A DNA stretch of 9,925 bases from CAYOLL01 sp964404765 [NCBI: uncultured Gemmatimonadota bacterium]. Its GTDB lineage: Bacteria > 4572-55. The stretch spans positions 1 through 9,925 of the forward strand of contig CAYOLL010000147.1 in assembly GCA_964404765.1 (NCBI GenBank). Reading direction: 5' to 3'. The first letter of the stretch is position 1, and every line of letters begins with the position of its first letter. The position numbers and the translations under genes were made by a program. The notes beneath the pieces were generated by a model. The model was not told the DNA's origin and did not search any database. It saw nothing but the letters and a program-made list of their open reading frames with translations. Of the stretch, positions 1-5,135 are shown one piece after another.

Positions 1-76
1 ACTGAATGACATCCACGGCCCCGGTCGCTTTCCACAAACTTGTACCAAGAACCAAAAATAGAAAGACAAGGAGGTC
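1..76. other. Window edge, no gene assigned
   Basis: This stretch lies downstream of the minus-strand HYC_CC_PP-like gene. On the minus strand the frame of that gene stays open after its TGA and would encode a short hydrophobic stretch (LVFLFLVLGTSLWKATG) running to the window edge. I see no ribosome binding site in front of it, so a downstream gene may begin here or outside the window. On the plus strand an SD-like AGGAGG occurs at 69-74 but no start codon follows at a useful distance. I make no coding call. Confidence 0.3.
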
Positions 77-526
77 TCAAATAAGAAGCGGGAAACGGCA
101 AGGTGGCGATGAAATCGTGGGCGGATTTGCGAGATAAAACGGGGAAGAATAAACTAACCCAGGCCCGGCAAAATCAAAGGGCTGGGGCGCAATGATTTGA
201 AAATCGAAGAGATTTGTTTTGGCGGCTAATACGGAACTGTCGGTATTAAGCTTATGAACTTCAAAATCGCAACAGTTTTCCGGGCGCGAACCACTGAGCA
301 GGCCATCCTGACAGGCGGATGAGTCCGTTTTCGGATCCGCTGCCGGCGCATGACAACAATCCGCCGCCGGCTTTGGCTTCGGATGCATGCATTGATCGTG
401 CCCGCTGTCCGCTACGGTCAAGCCCCAATGATCGCCGTTCATCCGGCAAACGTGATGAATCCACGACAGATTCAGGACGCTTAAAATTAAAATCGGAAGG
501 AATGTGAGGATCAGCTTTTTCTTCAC
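77..526 (-). CDS. HYC_CC_PP-like small envelope protein
   Basis: This is a 149-residue protein with a GTG start (524-526) preceded by GAGGT at 531-535, a good ribosome binding site. Residues 1-22 (MKKK, then a long hydrophobic run) form a signal peptide or single N-terminal membrane anchor. The rest is rich in Cys and His: H24-H25-V-C27, C46, C57-C58-H59, C72, C85-C86, then a C-terminal tail with two PP pairs (135-136, 141-142). This order of His-x-Cys, Cys-Cys and Pro-Pro matches the family called HYC_CC_PP, which I recall from Bacteroidota and relatives, often near outer-membrane or metal-transport genes. The function of that family is not established; metal binding in the periplasm is inferred from the Cys/His content. 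The gene is preceded by hairpins that separate it from the lipoprotein gene, so it is probably transcribed alone or with genes beyond the window. Confidence 0.7.
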   Translation of the reverse strand: MKKKLILTFLPILILSVLNLSWIHHVCRMNGDHWGLTVADSGHDQCMHPKPKPAADCCHAPAADPKTDSSACQDGLLSGSRPENCCDFEVHKLNTDSSVLAAKTNLFDFQIIAPQPFDFAGPGLVYSSPFYLANPPTISSPPCRFPLLI

Positions 527-599
527 GGTGACCTCGATCGGTTAGTCCGGACATATCTCAAAGCATGTTCAACATTTCTTTCAAGAAAAGGTTTCAGAA

Positions 600-605
600 A
601 TTATA
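600..605 (-). promoter_or_regulatory. Candidate -10 box for the HYC_CC_PP-like gene
   Basis: Read on the minus strand this is a perfect TATAAT about 75 nt upstream of the GTG start. No good -35 hexamer lies 16-18 bp upstream, where the terminator-like hairpin at 627-667 begins. Recognition could be by a Bacteroidota-type sigma factor or the match could be chance. Confidence 0.35.
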
Positions 606-626
606 CCTGAGGACTTGCCGCCAAGA

Positions 627-667
627 CATAAAAGCCCTTCGCGACAAAGTCGCAAAGGGCTTTTATG
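627..667 (-). terminator. 19-bp stem hairpin, probable (bidirectional) terminator
   Basis: The arms 627-645 and 649-667 pair over 19 bp with one mismatch (640 against 654) around a 3-nt AAA loop. The outer part of the stem is A/T-rich with TTTT in the 3' arm on either strand, so the hairpin can work as an intrinsic terminator in both directions. It lies about 220 nt downstream of the lipoprotein stop codon and about 100 nt upstream of the HYC_CC_PP-like start, so it insulates the two minus-strand genes. Confidence 0.65.
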
Positions 668-710
668 CTGACGAGCAAAAAAATTCTCAATGCATTATCA
701 ATTAGCAGGT

Positions 711-751
711 TAAAAAATTTTGGCTCACGGAACAAGATGGTCCATGAGCCA
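711..751 (-). terminator. Intrinsic terminator of the lipoprotein gene
   Basis: The arms 721-731 and 741-751 pair over 11 bp with one mismatch and enclose a 9-nt loop. On the minus strand the stem is followed by AAA and then six T (positions 717 to 712). This is the only one of the three hairpins in the gap with a clear U tract outside the stem, so it is the best candidate for the real 3' end of the lipoprotein mRNA. Confidence 0.6.
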
Positions 752-813
752 GCGAATTACAAAAATTGACGTTATATGCTTTCGACAAACATTGATTTAA
801 GTTTAAACAGCAA

Positions 814-838
814 TGCCCGATTTATTAAAAATCGGGCA
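814..838 (-). terminator. 10-bp stem hairpin after the lipoprotein stop
   Basis: TGCCCGATTT at 814-823 is the exact reverse complement of 829-838, with a 5-nt loop. It begins about 47 nt after the lipoprotein stop codon on the minus strand. No proper U run follows, so it may be an mRNA 3'-end stabiliser or a weak terminator acting with the hairpin at 721-751. The rest of the gap 527-884 holds no convincing ORF. Confidence 0.45.
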
Positions 839-884
839 ATGCGTTGAACATCCAAATGTTGAGTCTAAATCAAGCAATTCATGC

Positions 885-2513
885 TTAGAACGAACCGCAG
901 ACGACCCCGTGAGCAATTACGTAAATGTCACCGGAAAGGCCGCTGATTGTGTAGGTAGCGGTTGTGGCGTTGGTCAAATCGGAAACAACCGTATATTGAC
1001 CGGGAGCAACCGTATCCACACCGTTCTTCTGTGGGAACATGGCCGAGCCGGCATATACATGAGCTTCGTCCATCGTGTAGCCGCTCAGCATGTTGTAGGT
1101 AACCGTAACTTGTGAACCATTGTAATTAATCGTGACTGTGCCAACCAAAGTGCCCTTGCTCAGATCGCACAGACCGGCGCCGGCATAGACATCGTAAGTG
1201 GTGGAACCAACGGTGGTCGGGATGACCCAGCCCCAACGATTGAAGCCGTAGTTCAGGAAGCAATTGTCTTGATTGTTGCCGAAGGCAAAGGCCGTCTCGC
1301 ACGTCGTCGTCGGTGGGGTCGGCGGTAAACAATTCCAGCTCAAATTAAAGGTCAGCGTTGTATTTTCGTTCAGGGAAGAAATGGTCTGCGAAGAAGTGGC
1401 CAGAACATTCCCGTTCGCATCATACGCCGTGACGACCACGACATAACTTGTCGCCGGAAGTTGATTTTCCAAGCTGTAAACGCCATTGACCGAAGTAATC
1501 GTATTGCCATTAATCGTCACAACTACATTTTCGTAGCAGGTCACCGATAGATTTACATTTACGAAGATATCGTATAAGGGCACGAAACCAAAGTCGGCAT
1601 TTTCAATACACTTTGTCAGGCTACCCGTGTTGAAGCCACCGGCATTTTCTTTCGCCAGGTAATCACCGGCAGGCGCTTGAGTTGTAATCACATACACACC
1701 ATTAGCGCGCAACATGAATGAATAGTAACCGCTTGCATTGGTAGTTGTTGTTACAGCGCTTCCACCCGTTGCCGTGACCGTTAAGCCCGCAAAACCAGCT
1801 TCACTTTCATTGTTGCCGGAATTGTTGGCATCATTGTAAACGTAGCCGGAAACTTCGTAGTAGCATTCTACATTAAAGGTTACAAAACCCCACCAGGCGC
1901 CACCCGTGGTGCCATCAAAGCACGTTGAGTCGCCTGAATAGGCTGTTTGACCGGCATTTTGTTGACTACCGCTTTGCGCATCGCCTGTCAATGCGGCATG
2001 AGTTGAAATGTAGAACGTATGGCCGCAGGGGTCACTAAAGTATTTGGAAAGCGGAATCACAAACGTATAGCTGTCGGCGTTAATCGTAGCTTTGTAAGGA
2101 GCTTGGCCGGGGGCCGGACGTTTGGTCGGAATCTGTGAAAGGCTTGTCCAGACATAAACATGGGCTTCCAGAAGATCAGCGGTTTCGTTGGTATCGTATT
2201 GCACATACAAATTCGTGTTATCGGTCCAAATTCTTACGACACCGGCGTCATTGTGCTTACCGGCCCAAAGTTTGTATTCATACATGCCAACGGAAGGGCA
2301 ATCGCCCTGGTAACCAACCATTTCGCCAACGGCATTGCAAGTATAAGCCGTTGCAGCAGCTTTCGTCGCATCTTTCGTAGTAGCTGCGGTAATTGCCACA
2401 TTTTTAGAATTCATTGCATCCGAATCCATCGGAGCAACCGGGTCTTTACCGCAACCCGTCATTAAAAAACCTGCGACGATCAACGCCGCCGTAAGAGCAA
2501 AAAACCTTTTCAT
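885..2513 (-). CDS. Secreted lipoprotein with SdrD_B/Cna-like beta-sandwich modules
   Basis: This is a 542-residue protein with an ATG start at 2511-2513 and AGGAGG about 7 nt upstream, which fixes the start. Residues 1-20 form a lipoprotein signal peptide ending in MTG-C21, so the mature protein should be lipid-anchored at Cys21. A low-complexity Ala/Thr linker (about 38-56) follows. Module A (about 57-217) contains KLWAGKHNDAG and a later HVYVW segment. An SdrD_B/Cna-B-like domain starts at S222 (SGYVYNDANNSGNNESEAGF), and a second carboxypeptidase-regulatory-like beta-sandwich spans about 314-395. Module B (C405 to the end) carries YDVYAGAGLCD, DEAHVYAG and VAPGQY. Modules A and B look like diverged copies of one fold, since both have a WAG or YAGAG strand, an E-A-H-V-Y motif and an APGQ motif. 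Beta-sandwiches of this kind are structural or adhesive in known proteins; no catalytic motif is visible. Transcription is probably from the sigma-54 promoter at 2605-2619. The exact surface role is unknown. Confidence 0.85.
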   Translation of the reverse strand: MKRFFALTAALIVAGFLMTGCGKDPVAPMDSDAMNSKNVAITAATTKDATKAAATAYTCNAVGEMVGYQGDCPSVGMYEYKLWAGKHNDAGVVRIWTDNTNLYVQYDTNETADLLEAHVYVWTSLSQIPTKRPAPGQAPYKATINADSYTFVIPLSKYFSDPCGHTFYISTHAALTGDAQSGSQQNAGQTAYSGDSTCFDGTTGGAWWGFVTFNVECYYEVSGYVYNDANNSGNNESEAGFAGLTVTATGGSAVTTTTNASGYYSFMLRANGVYVITTQAPAGDYLAKENAGGFNTGSLTKCIENADFGFVPLYDIFVNVNLSVTCYENVVVTINGNTITSVNGVYSLENQLPATSYVVVVTAYDANGNVLATSSQTISSLNENTTLTFNLSWNCLPPTPPTTTCETAFAFGNNQDNCFLNYGFNRWGWVIPTTVGSTTYDVYAGAGLCDLSKGTLVGTVTINYNGSQVTVTYNMLSGYTMDEAHVYAGSAMFPQKNGVDTVAPGQYTVVSDLTNATTATYTISGLSGDIYVIAHGVVCGSF

Positions 2514-2604
2514 TGTGAATCCTCCTTGATGGTTAAACGATGTTTAAAAAAATTAGTTCAAATTTTTAGCCTGCATACTTTGCAGACAACTGAGATAATA
2601 TAAA

Positions 2605-2619
2605 GCAATTTATGTGCCA
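2605..2619 (-). promoter_or_regulatory. Sigma-54 (-24/-12) promoter of the lipoprotein gene
   Basis: On the minus strand the sequence is TGGCAC-ATAAA-TTGC, an exact match to the RpoN consensus TGGCAC-N5-TTGC with correct GG-to-GC spacing. Transcription should start near 2593, leaving an untranslated leader of about 80 nt before the lipoprotein ATG. The gene immediately upstream codes for a sigma-54-dependent activator, which supports the call. The surrounding gap (2514-2854) is very AT-rich and contains no ORF of note. Confidence 0.85.
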
Positions 2620-2705
2620 AAAATAAAATGTTTAGTATTTTTTTTGCTTAATTCATTATTTATCAGTTAGTTATGATATATAACAGAATATGGTGAGTTG
2701 ACTGT

Positions 2706-2727
2706 TGCAGTCACTATGTGACCTGCA
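2706..2727. promoter_or_regulatory. Palindromic upstream activator site candidate (proximal)
   Basis: TGCAGTCAC, then TAT, then GTGACCTGCA: two arms that are reverse complements apart from one extra base. The centre is about 123 bp upstream of the predicted sigma-54 start (about 2593), the usual distance for an NtrC-family activator binding as a dimer and acting through DNA looping. It contains the hexamer TGTGAC at 2717-2722. That the neighbouring regulator binds here is an inference. Confidence 0.5.
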
Positions 2728-2801
2728 TGACACAGTGCATTAAGCGCAGAAAAAATTACAACTCGTTTAAATTCAAATAGTTATAAAATTTTATCGTAGG
2801 G

Positions 2802-2849
2802 TGTGACTTGAGGTATACACTTATTACTGTGTGTGCGCTTTACGTCACA
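2802..2849. promoter_or_regulatory. Distal TGTGAC / GTCACA inverted pair
   Basis: TGTGAC at 2802-2807 and its reverse complement GTCACA at 2844-2849 lie between the regulator stop codon and the proximal palindrome, 36 bp apart. They repeat the hexamer of the proximal site, so they may be further half-sites for the same activator. Another reading is the base of a weak stem at the 3' end of the regulator mRNA. The match is only six bases, so confidence is low. Confidence 0.3.
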
Positions 2850-2854
2850 AAAAA

Positions 2855-4273
2855 TCATGCGCGCCATTGATCAGGATCCAAATTATGCCGGCTTAATAAG
2901 CGGTATATATTGCGGCGGGTCATGCCGGATTCTTTGGAAATAAGCGTAATATTGCCTTGATGTTTTTTAAGCAGATAGTCCAGATATTTTTTTTCGATAT
3001 GATCAATAGCTTGCTGCTTGGCCTCGGTCAGGCTCACGGTTTCAAATTTTATAGCCATATTATCAAAAGATTCTGAATTCGGGACGCTCAAGCGCATTTT
3101 AGCCGGCAAAATATCCGGCTCAATCCGGTCGCCACGGGTCAATGTCACGGCTCTTTCTACCACATTTTCGAGTTCACGGATGTTTCCCGGCCAGGAATAG
3201 TTTTCAAATAGCTGCAATACGGCCTCGCTAAATCCCTGAATATTTTTCTGGGTCTCTTTTAAGTTATTTTGCAAAAAATGCAGCGCCAAAGGCCGGATAT
3301 CCTGATAGCGATCTCGTAACGGCGGCAGTTCGATTTGAATGACATTCAAGCGGTAATAAAAATCTTCGCGAATGAGGCCTTCTTTCAGAGCGGTTTCCGG
3401 GTTCTTGTTGCTGGCGGCAATCAAGCGGGCGTCTACTTGAATCAATTCATTGCCGCCGACACGACGTAATTGCTGGTCTTGTAATACGCGTAAAAGCTTG
3501 ATTTGGAGCAGCTCCGGCATCTCAAAAACCTCATCCATGAAAAAGGTCCCGTGATGTGCGCTTTCCAACAGACCGATTTTGCGGTGATTCGCGCCGGTAA
3601 ACGCGCCTTTTTCATGTCCAAAAATTTCGGATTCAAAAAGAGATTCGGGAATAGCGGCGCAGTTTATGGGAATAAAGGGCTTGCTGCGGCGGTTACCGTT
3701 GGCATGAATTGCCCGGGCCACAAGTTCCTTGCCGGTGCCGCTTTCGCCGGTTATGAGAACATTTGTATCGGAAGGACCCACCTGACTGATGGTGTCAAAA
3801 ATTTTCCGGATCGCTCCGCTTTTGCCGATAATATTGGCAAAAGCGTATTTTGCGTCAATCAGCTTATGGAGATGTTGCCGTTCCTGAAAAAGGCGGCGTT
3901 GTTCCAGCCCTTTTTCAATGATAGTACGCAGGTGGTTTAATTTGAAGGGTTTTAGAATGTATTCAAACGCGCCGGCGCGCATTGTTGACAAAGCGTTATC
4001 GACCGATCCAAACGCAGTGATAATAATGGTCGGTGTATCCGGCGTATATTTTTGAACTTGCTCCAAAATTTGCAAGCCGTTTAATCGCGGCATGTTAAAA
4101 TCGCTTAAAATCAAGTCATAGGAAGTTCCATGAGCTTCAATTTCTTCCGCCGCTTGCATGCTATTTTGAAATATGGAAACATGATAACCCCAGCTTTGCA
4201 GGGCAGTTTGGCACAATCTTAAAATGGTCAAATCGTCTTCGACGACCATGATACGGCAATTTGATTCTGGCAT
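2855..4273 (-). CDS. NtrC-family sigma-54-dependent response regulator
   Basis: The ATG at 4271-4273 is preceded by AAGGA about 7 nt upstream, giving 472 residues. A longer reading from a TTG at 4298-4300 has no better ribosome binding site, and the receiver domain is complete without it. The receiver domain (about 6-120) has acidic D13/D14, phosphoacceptor D58 (SDFNMP), T86 and K108 (LKPF). The AAA+ domain (about 148-375) has Walker A GESGTGKE (176-183), the sigma-54 contact loop GAFTGA (223-228), Walker B FFMDE (D247/E248) and IREDFYYRL with candidate arginine fingers near 302-308. A Fis-type helix-turn-helix closes the protein (about 430-465, TRRNIYRLLSRH). Length and order match AtoC/ZraR-type regulators. 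When phosphorylated it should form a ring and use ATP to open RNA polymerase-sigma-54 complexes. The residues after Walker B read VFEMPE rather than the usual IGEM/IAEL. No partner histidine kinase is in the window. The sigma-54 promoter next door is the obvious target. Confidence 0.95.
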   Translation of the reverse strand: MPESNCRIMVVEDDLTILRLCQTALQSWGYHVSIFQNSMQAAEEIEAHGTSYDLILSDFNMPRLNGLQILEQVQKYTPDTPTIIITAFGSVDNALSTMRAGAFEYILKPFKLNHLRTIIEKGLEQRRLFQERQHLHKLIDAKYAFANIIGKSGAIRKIFDTISQVGPSDTNVLITGESGTGKELVARAIHANGNRRSKPFIPINCAAIPESLFESEIFGHEKGAFTGANHRKIGLLESAHHGTFFMDEVFEMPELLQIKLLRVLQDQQLRRVGGNELIQVDARLIAASNKNPETALKEGLIREDFYYRLNVIQIELPPLRDRYQDIRPLALHFLQNNLKETQKNIQGFSEAVLQLFENYSWPGNIRELENVVERAVTLTRGDRIEPDILPAKMRLSVPNSESFDNMAIKFETVSLTEAKQQAIDHIEKKYLDYLLKKHQGNITLISKESGMTRRNIYRLLSRHNLDPDQWRA

Positions 4274-4377
4274 TGACGTTTCCTTGCGTACGGAATTCAA
4301 CTGCGTAAATTTGCTTCGCCTATTGGGATTTCTCTAATTTAGAAATTGGGGACGCGGTAAATGTTTTCTGATTTAAC

Positions 4378-4387
4378 TTCCGCGGAA
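4378..4387. promoter_or_regulatory. TTCCGCGGAA palindrome upstream of the regulator
   Basis: A perfect 10-bp palindrome about 105 bp upstream of the regulator ATG. The stretch 4274-4479 contains no ORF that I believe. A second short palindrome, TCTAATTTAGA, lies near 4333-4343. No clear -35/-10 pair was found for the regulator. The palindrome could be an operator or chance. Confidence 0.2.
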
Positions 4388-4479
4388 AGTATTACAAAAT
4401 GATCAAAACAACGATAAGGTCCGACGAATGACGCTGGTTTTTGTTGGGACGTCTTCAACTGAATAGCCTGCATAAGCGT

Positions 4480-4516
4480 AAAAAAAACCCTGCGCGAACT
4501 CAATCATGCAGGGCTT
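4480..4516 (-). terminator. Intrinsic terminator of the 72-residue gene
   Basis: On the minus strand the arm 4516-4508 (AAGCCCTGC) pairs with 4493-4485 (GCAGGGTTT): 9 bp including one G-U, with a 14-nt loop, running into a tract of eight T (4487 to 4480). It begins about 20 nt after the TAG of the small gene. It is a textbook Rho-independent terminator and supports that gene being real. It also separates it from the response regulator. Confidence 0.85.
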
Positions 4517-4535
4517 TCATTAGATCATCGGCGTG

Positions 4536-4754
4536 CTATGCGCTTTTGGAAGCTCGATGCGACAGCTTGCTATTTTTATTGGCTTCGTTCTTTTGCAAAA
4601 GAACAACTTGGCTTTTCCGCAGCATTTTCTTTTCTCCTTCGCAGACAACTGTCAGAATATCTTTCCCATGTACAACTACAGGCAAAACCTGACCTTTGGG
4701 AATAATGACGCCATCCACAAAACGATGATCCCGAAGTGTTTGAGCATACTCCAT
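4536..4754 (-). CDS. Small protein of unknown function (72 aa)
   Basis: The ATG at 4752-4754 is preceded by GGAGG followed by a G run about 6-10 nt upstream, a strong ribosome binding site. A strong intrinsic terminator lies just after the stop, and a sigma-70-like promoter is visible upstream on the same strand. Together these support a real single-gene transcript. The sequence (GVIIPKGQVLPVVVHGKD, then ILTVVCEGEKKMLRKSQVVL) suggests a small all-beta fold of about residues 12-53 with alternating hydrophobic strands, like an SH3-type small barrel, followed by a Lys/Ser/Asn-rich, positively charged tail (about 54-72). There is no signal peptide or membrane helix, so it is probably cytoplasmic. 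One cysteine is present. I do not recognise the family. The leader from the predicted start to the ATG is about 145 nt, long for such a gene. Confidence 0.65.
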   Translation of the reverse strand: MEYAQTLRDHRFVDGVIIPKGQVLPVVVHGKDILTVVCEGEKKMLRKSQVVLLQKNEANKNSKLSHRASKSA

Positions 4755-4908
4755 AAATGTCCCCCTCCAAGTGTGAGATATATGAATGATAGACCGTCCC
4801 CCGTCCTATATGATCTTTGAAAAATCCGTAGCAAACAACTCCACGCTTTTGTCCGCTTGGTTAGGTGTTAGTCATTGGTGTGACAGCTATCATACAGGTC
4901 TAATAGAA

Positions 4909-4937
4909 AGTATCTATAAAATTTACCCTTTTGTCAA
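4909..4937 (-). promoter_or_regulatory. Sigma-70-like promoter for the 72-residue gene
   Basis: On the minus strand a perfect -35 box TTGACA (4937 to 4932) is followed after 17 bp by GATACT (4914 to 4909), a 4/6 match to the -10 box. The predicted start is near 4902. It drives transcription away from the phosphoglucomutase gene, so 4755-5135 is a divergent promoter region. Confidence 0.5.
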
Positions 4938-5017
4938 GGACGTTTTGTGTATTAAGTGAAAATTTTATGTCCTGCCCTGTCACATCTGACAAATATGGCG
5001 GGTTTGCTAAGTTTCGC

Positions 5018-5046
5018 TTGATCTTTTAGTCATTTTCCTGTAAAAA
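5018..5046 (+). promoter_or_regulatory. Candidate promoter of the phosphoglucomutase gene
   Basis: TTGATC (5018-5023), 17 bp, then TAAAAA (5041-5046): 4/6 matches to each sigma-70 hexamer with ideal spacing. The predicted start is near 5053, about 80 nt before the ATG. No other convincing promoter was found upstream of this gene. Confidence 0.3.
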
Positions 5047-5054
5047 TGAACCGT

Positions 5055-5066
5055 TAATCCGGATTA
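5055..5066. promoter_or_regulatory. TAATCCGGATTA palindrome, possible operator
   Basis: A perfect 12-bp palindrome that sits right at the predicted transcription start of the phosphoglucomutase gene. It is flanked by AATGAA (5045-5050) and its reverse complement TTCATT (5067-5072), so the symmetry extends imperfectly outward. A repressor site is a reasonable guess; no binding protein can be named. Confidence 0.3.
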
Positions 5067-5135
5067 TTCATTCACTAACCAAGTCACGAAGATTCAAAGA
5101 ATCACTAAAGAAAATAATCACTCCTGGAGGAAAAA

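Noticed and set aside
813-1115. Plus-strand ORF at the 3' end of the lipoprotein gene
   Set aside because: It has no ribosome binding site, overlaps a hairpin, and is a shadow of the lipoprotein C-terminal module.
4274-4300. Longer response regulator starting at TTG 4298-4300
   Set aside because: The ATG at 4271-4273 has an AAGGA at good spacing and starts just before the receiver domain, so the nine extra residues are unlikely.
4441-4820. Two plus-strand ORFs over the small-gene region
   Set aside because: They lack ribosome binding sites. The minus-strand frame has promoter, ribosome binding site and terminator in the right places.
4996-5007. Second sigma-54 promoter (TGGCGGGTTTGC) upstream of pgm
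   Set aside because: The distance between the GG and GC elements is too short for sigma-54 recognition.
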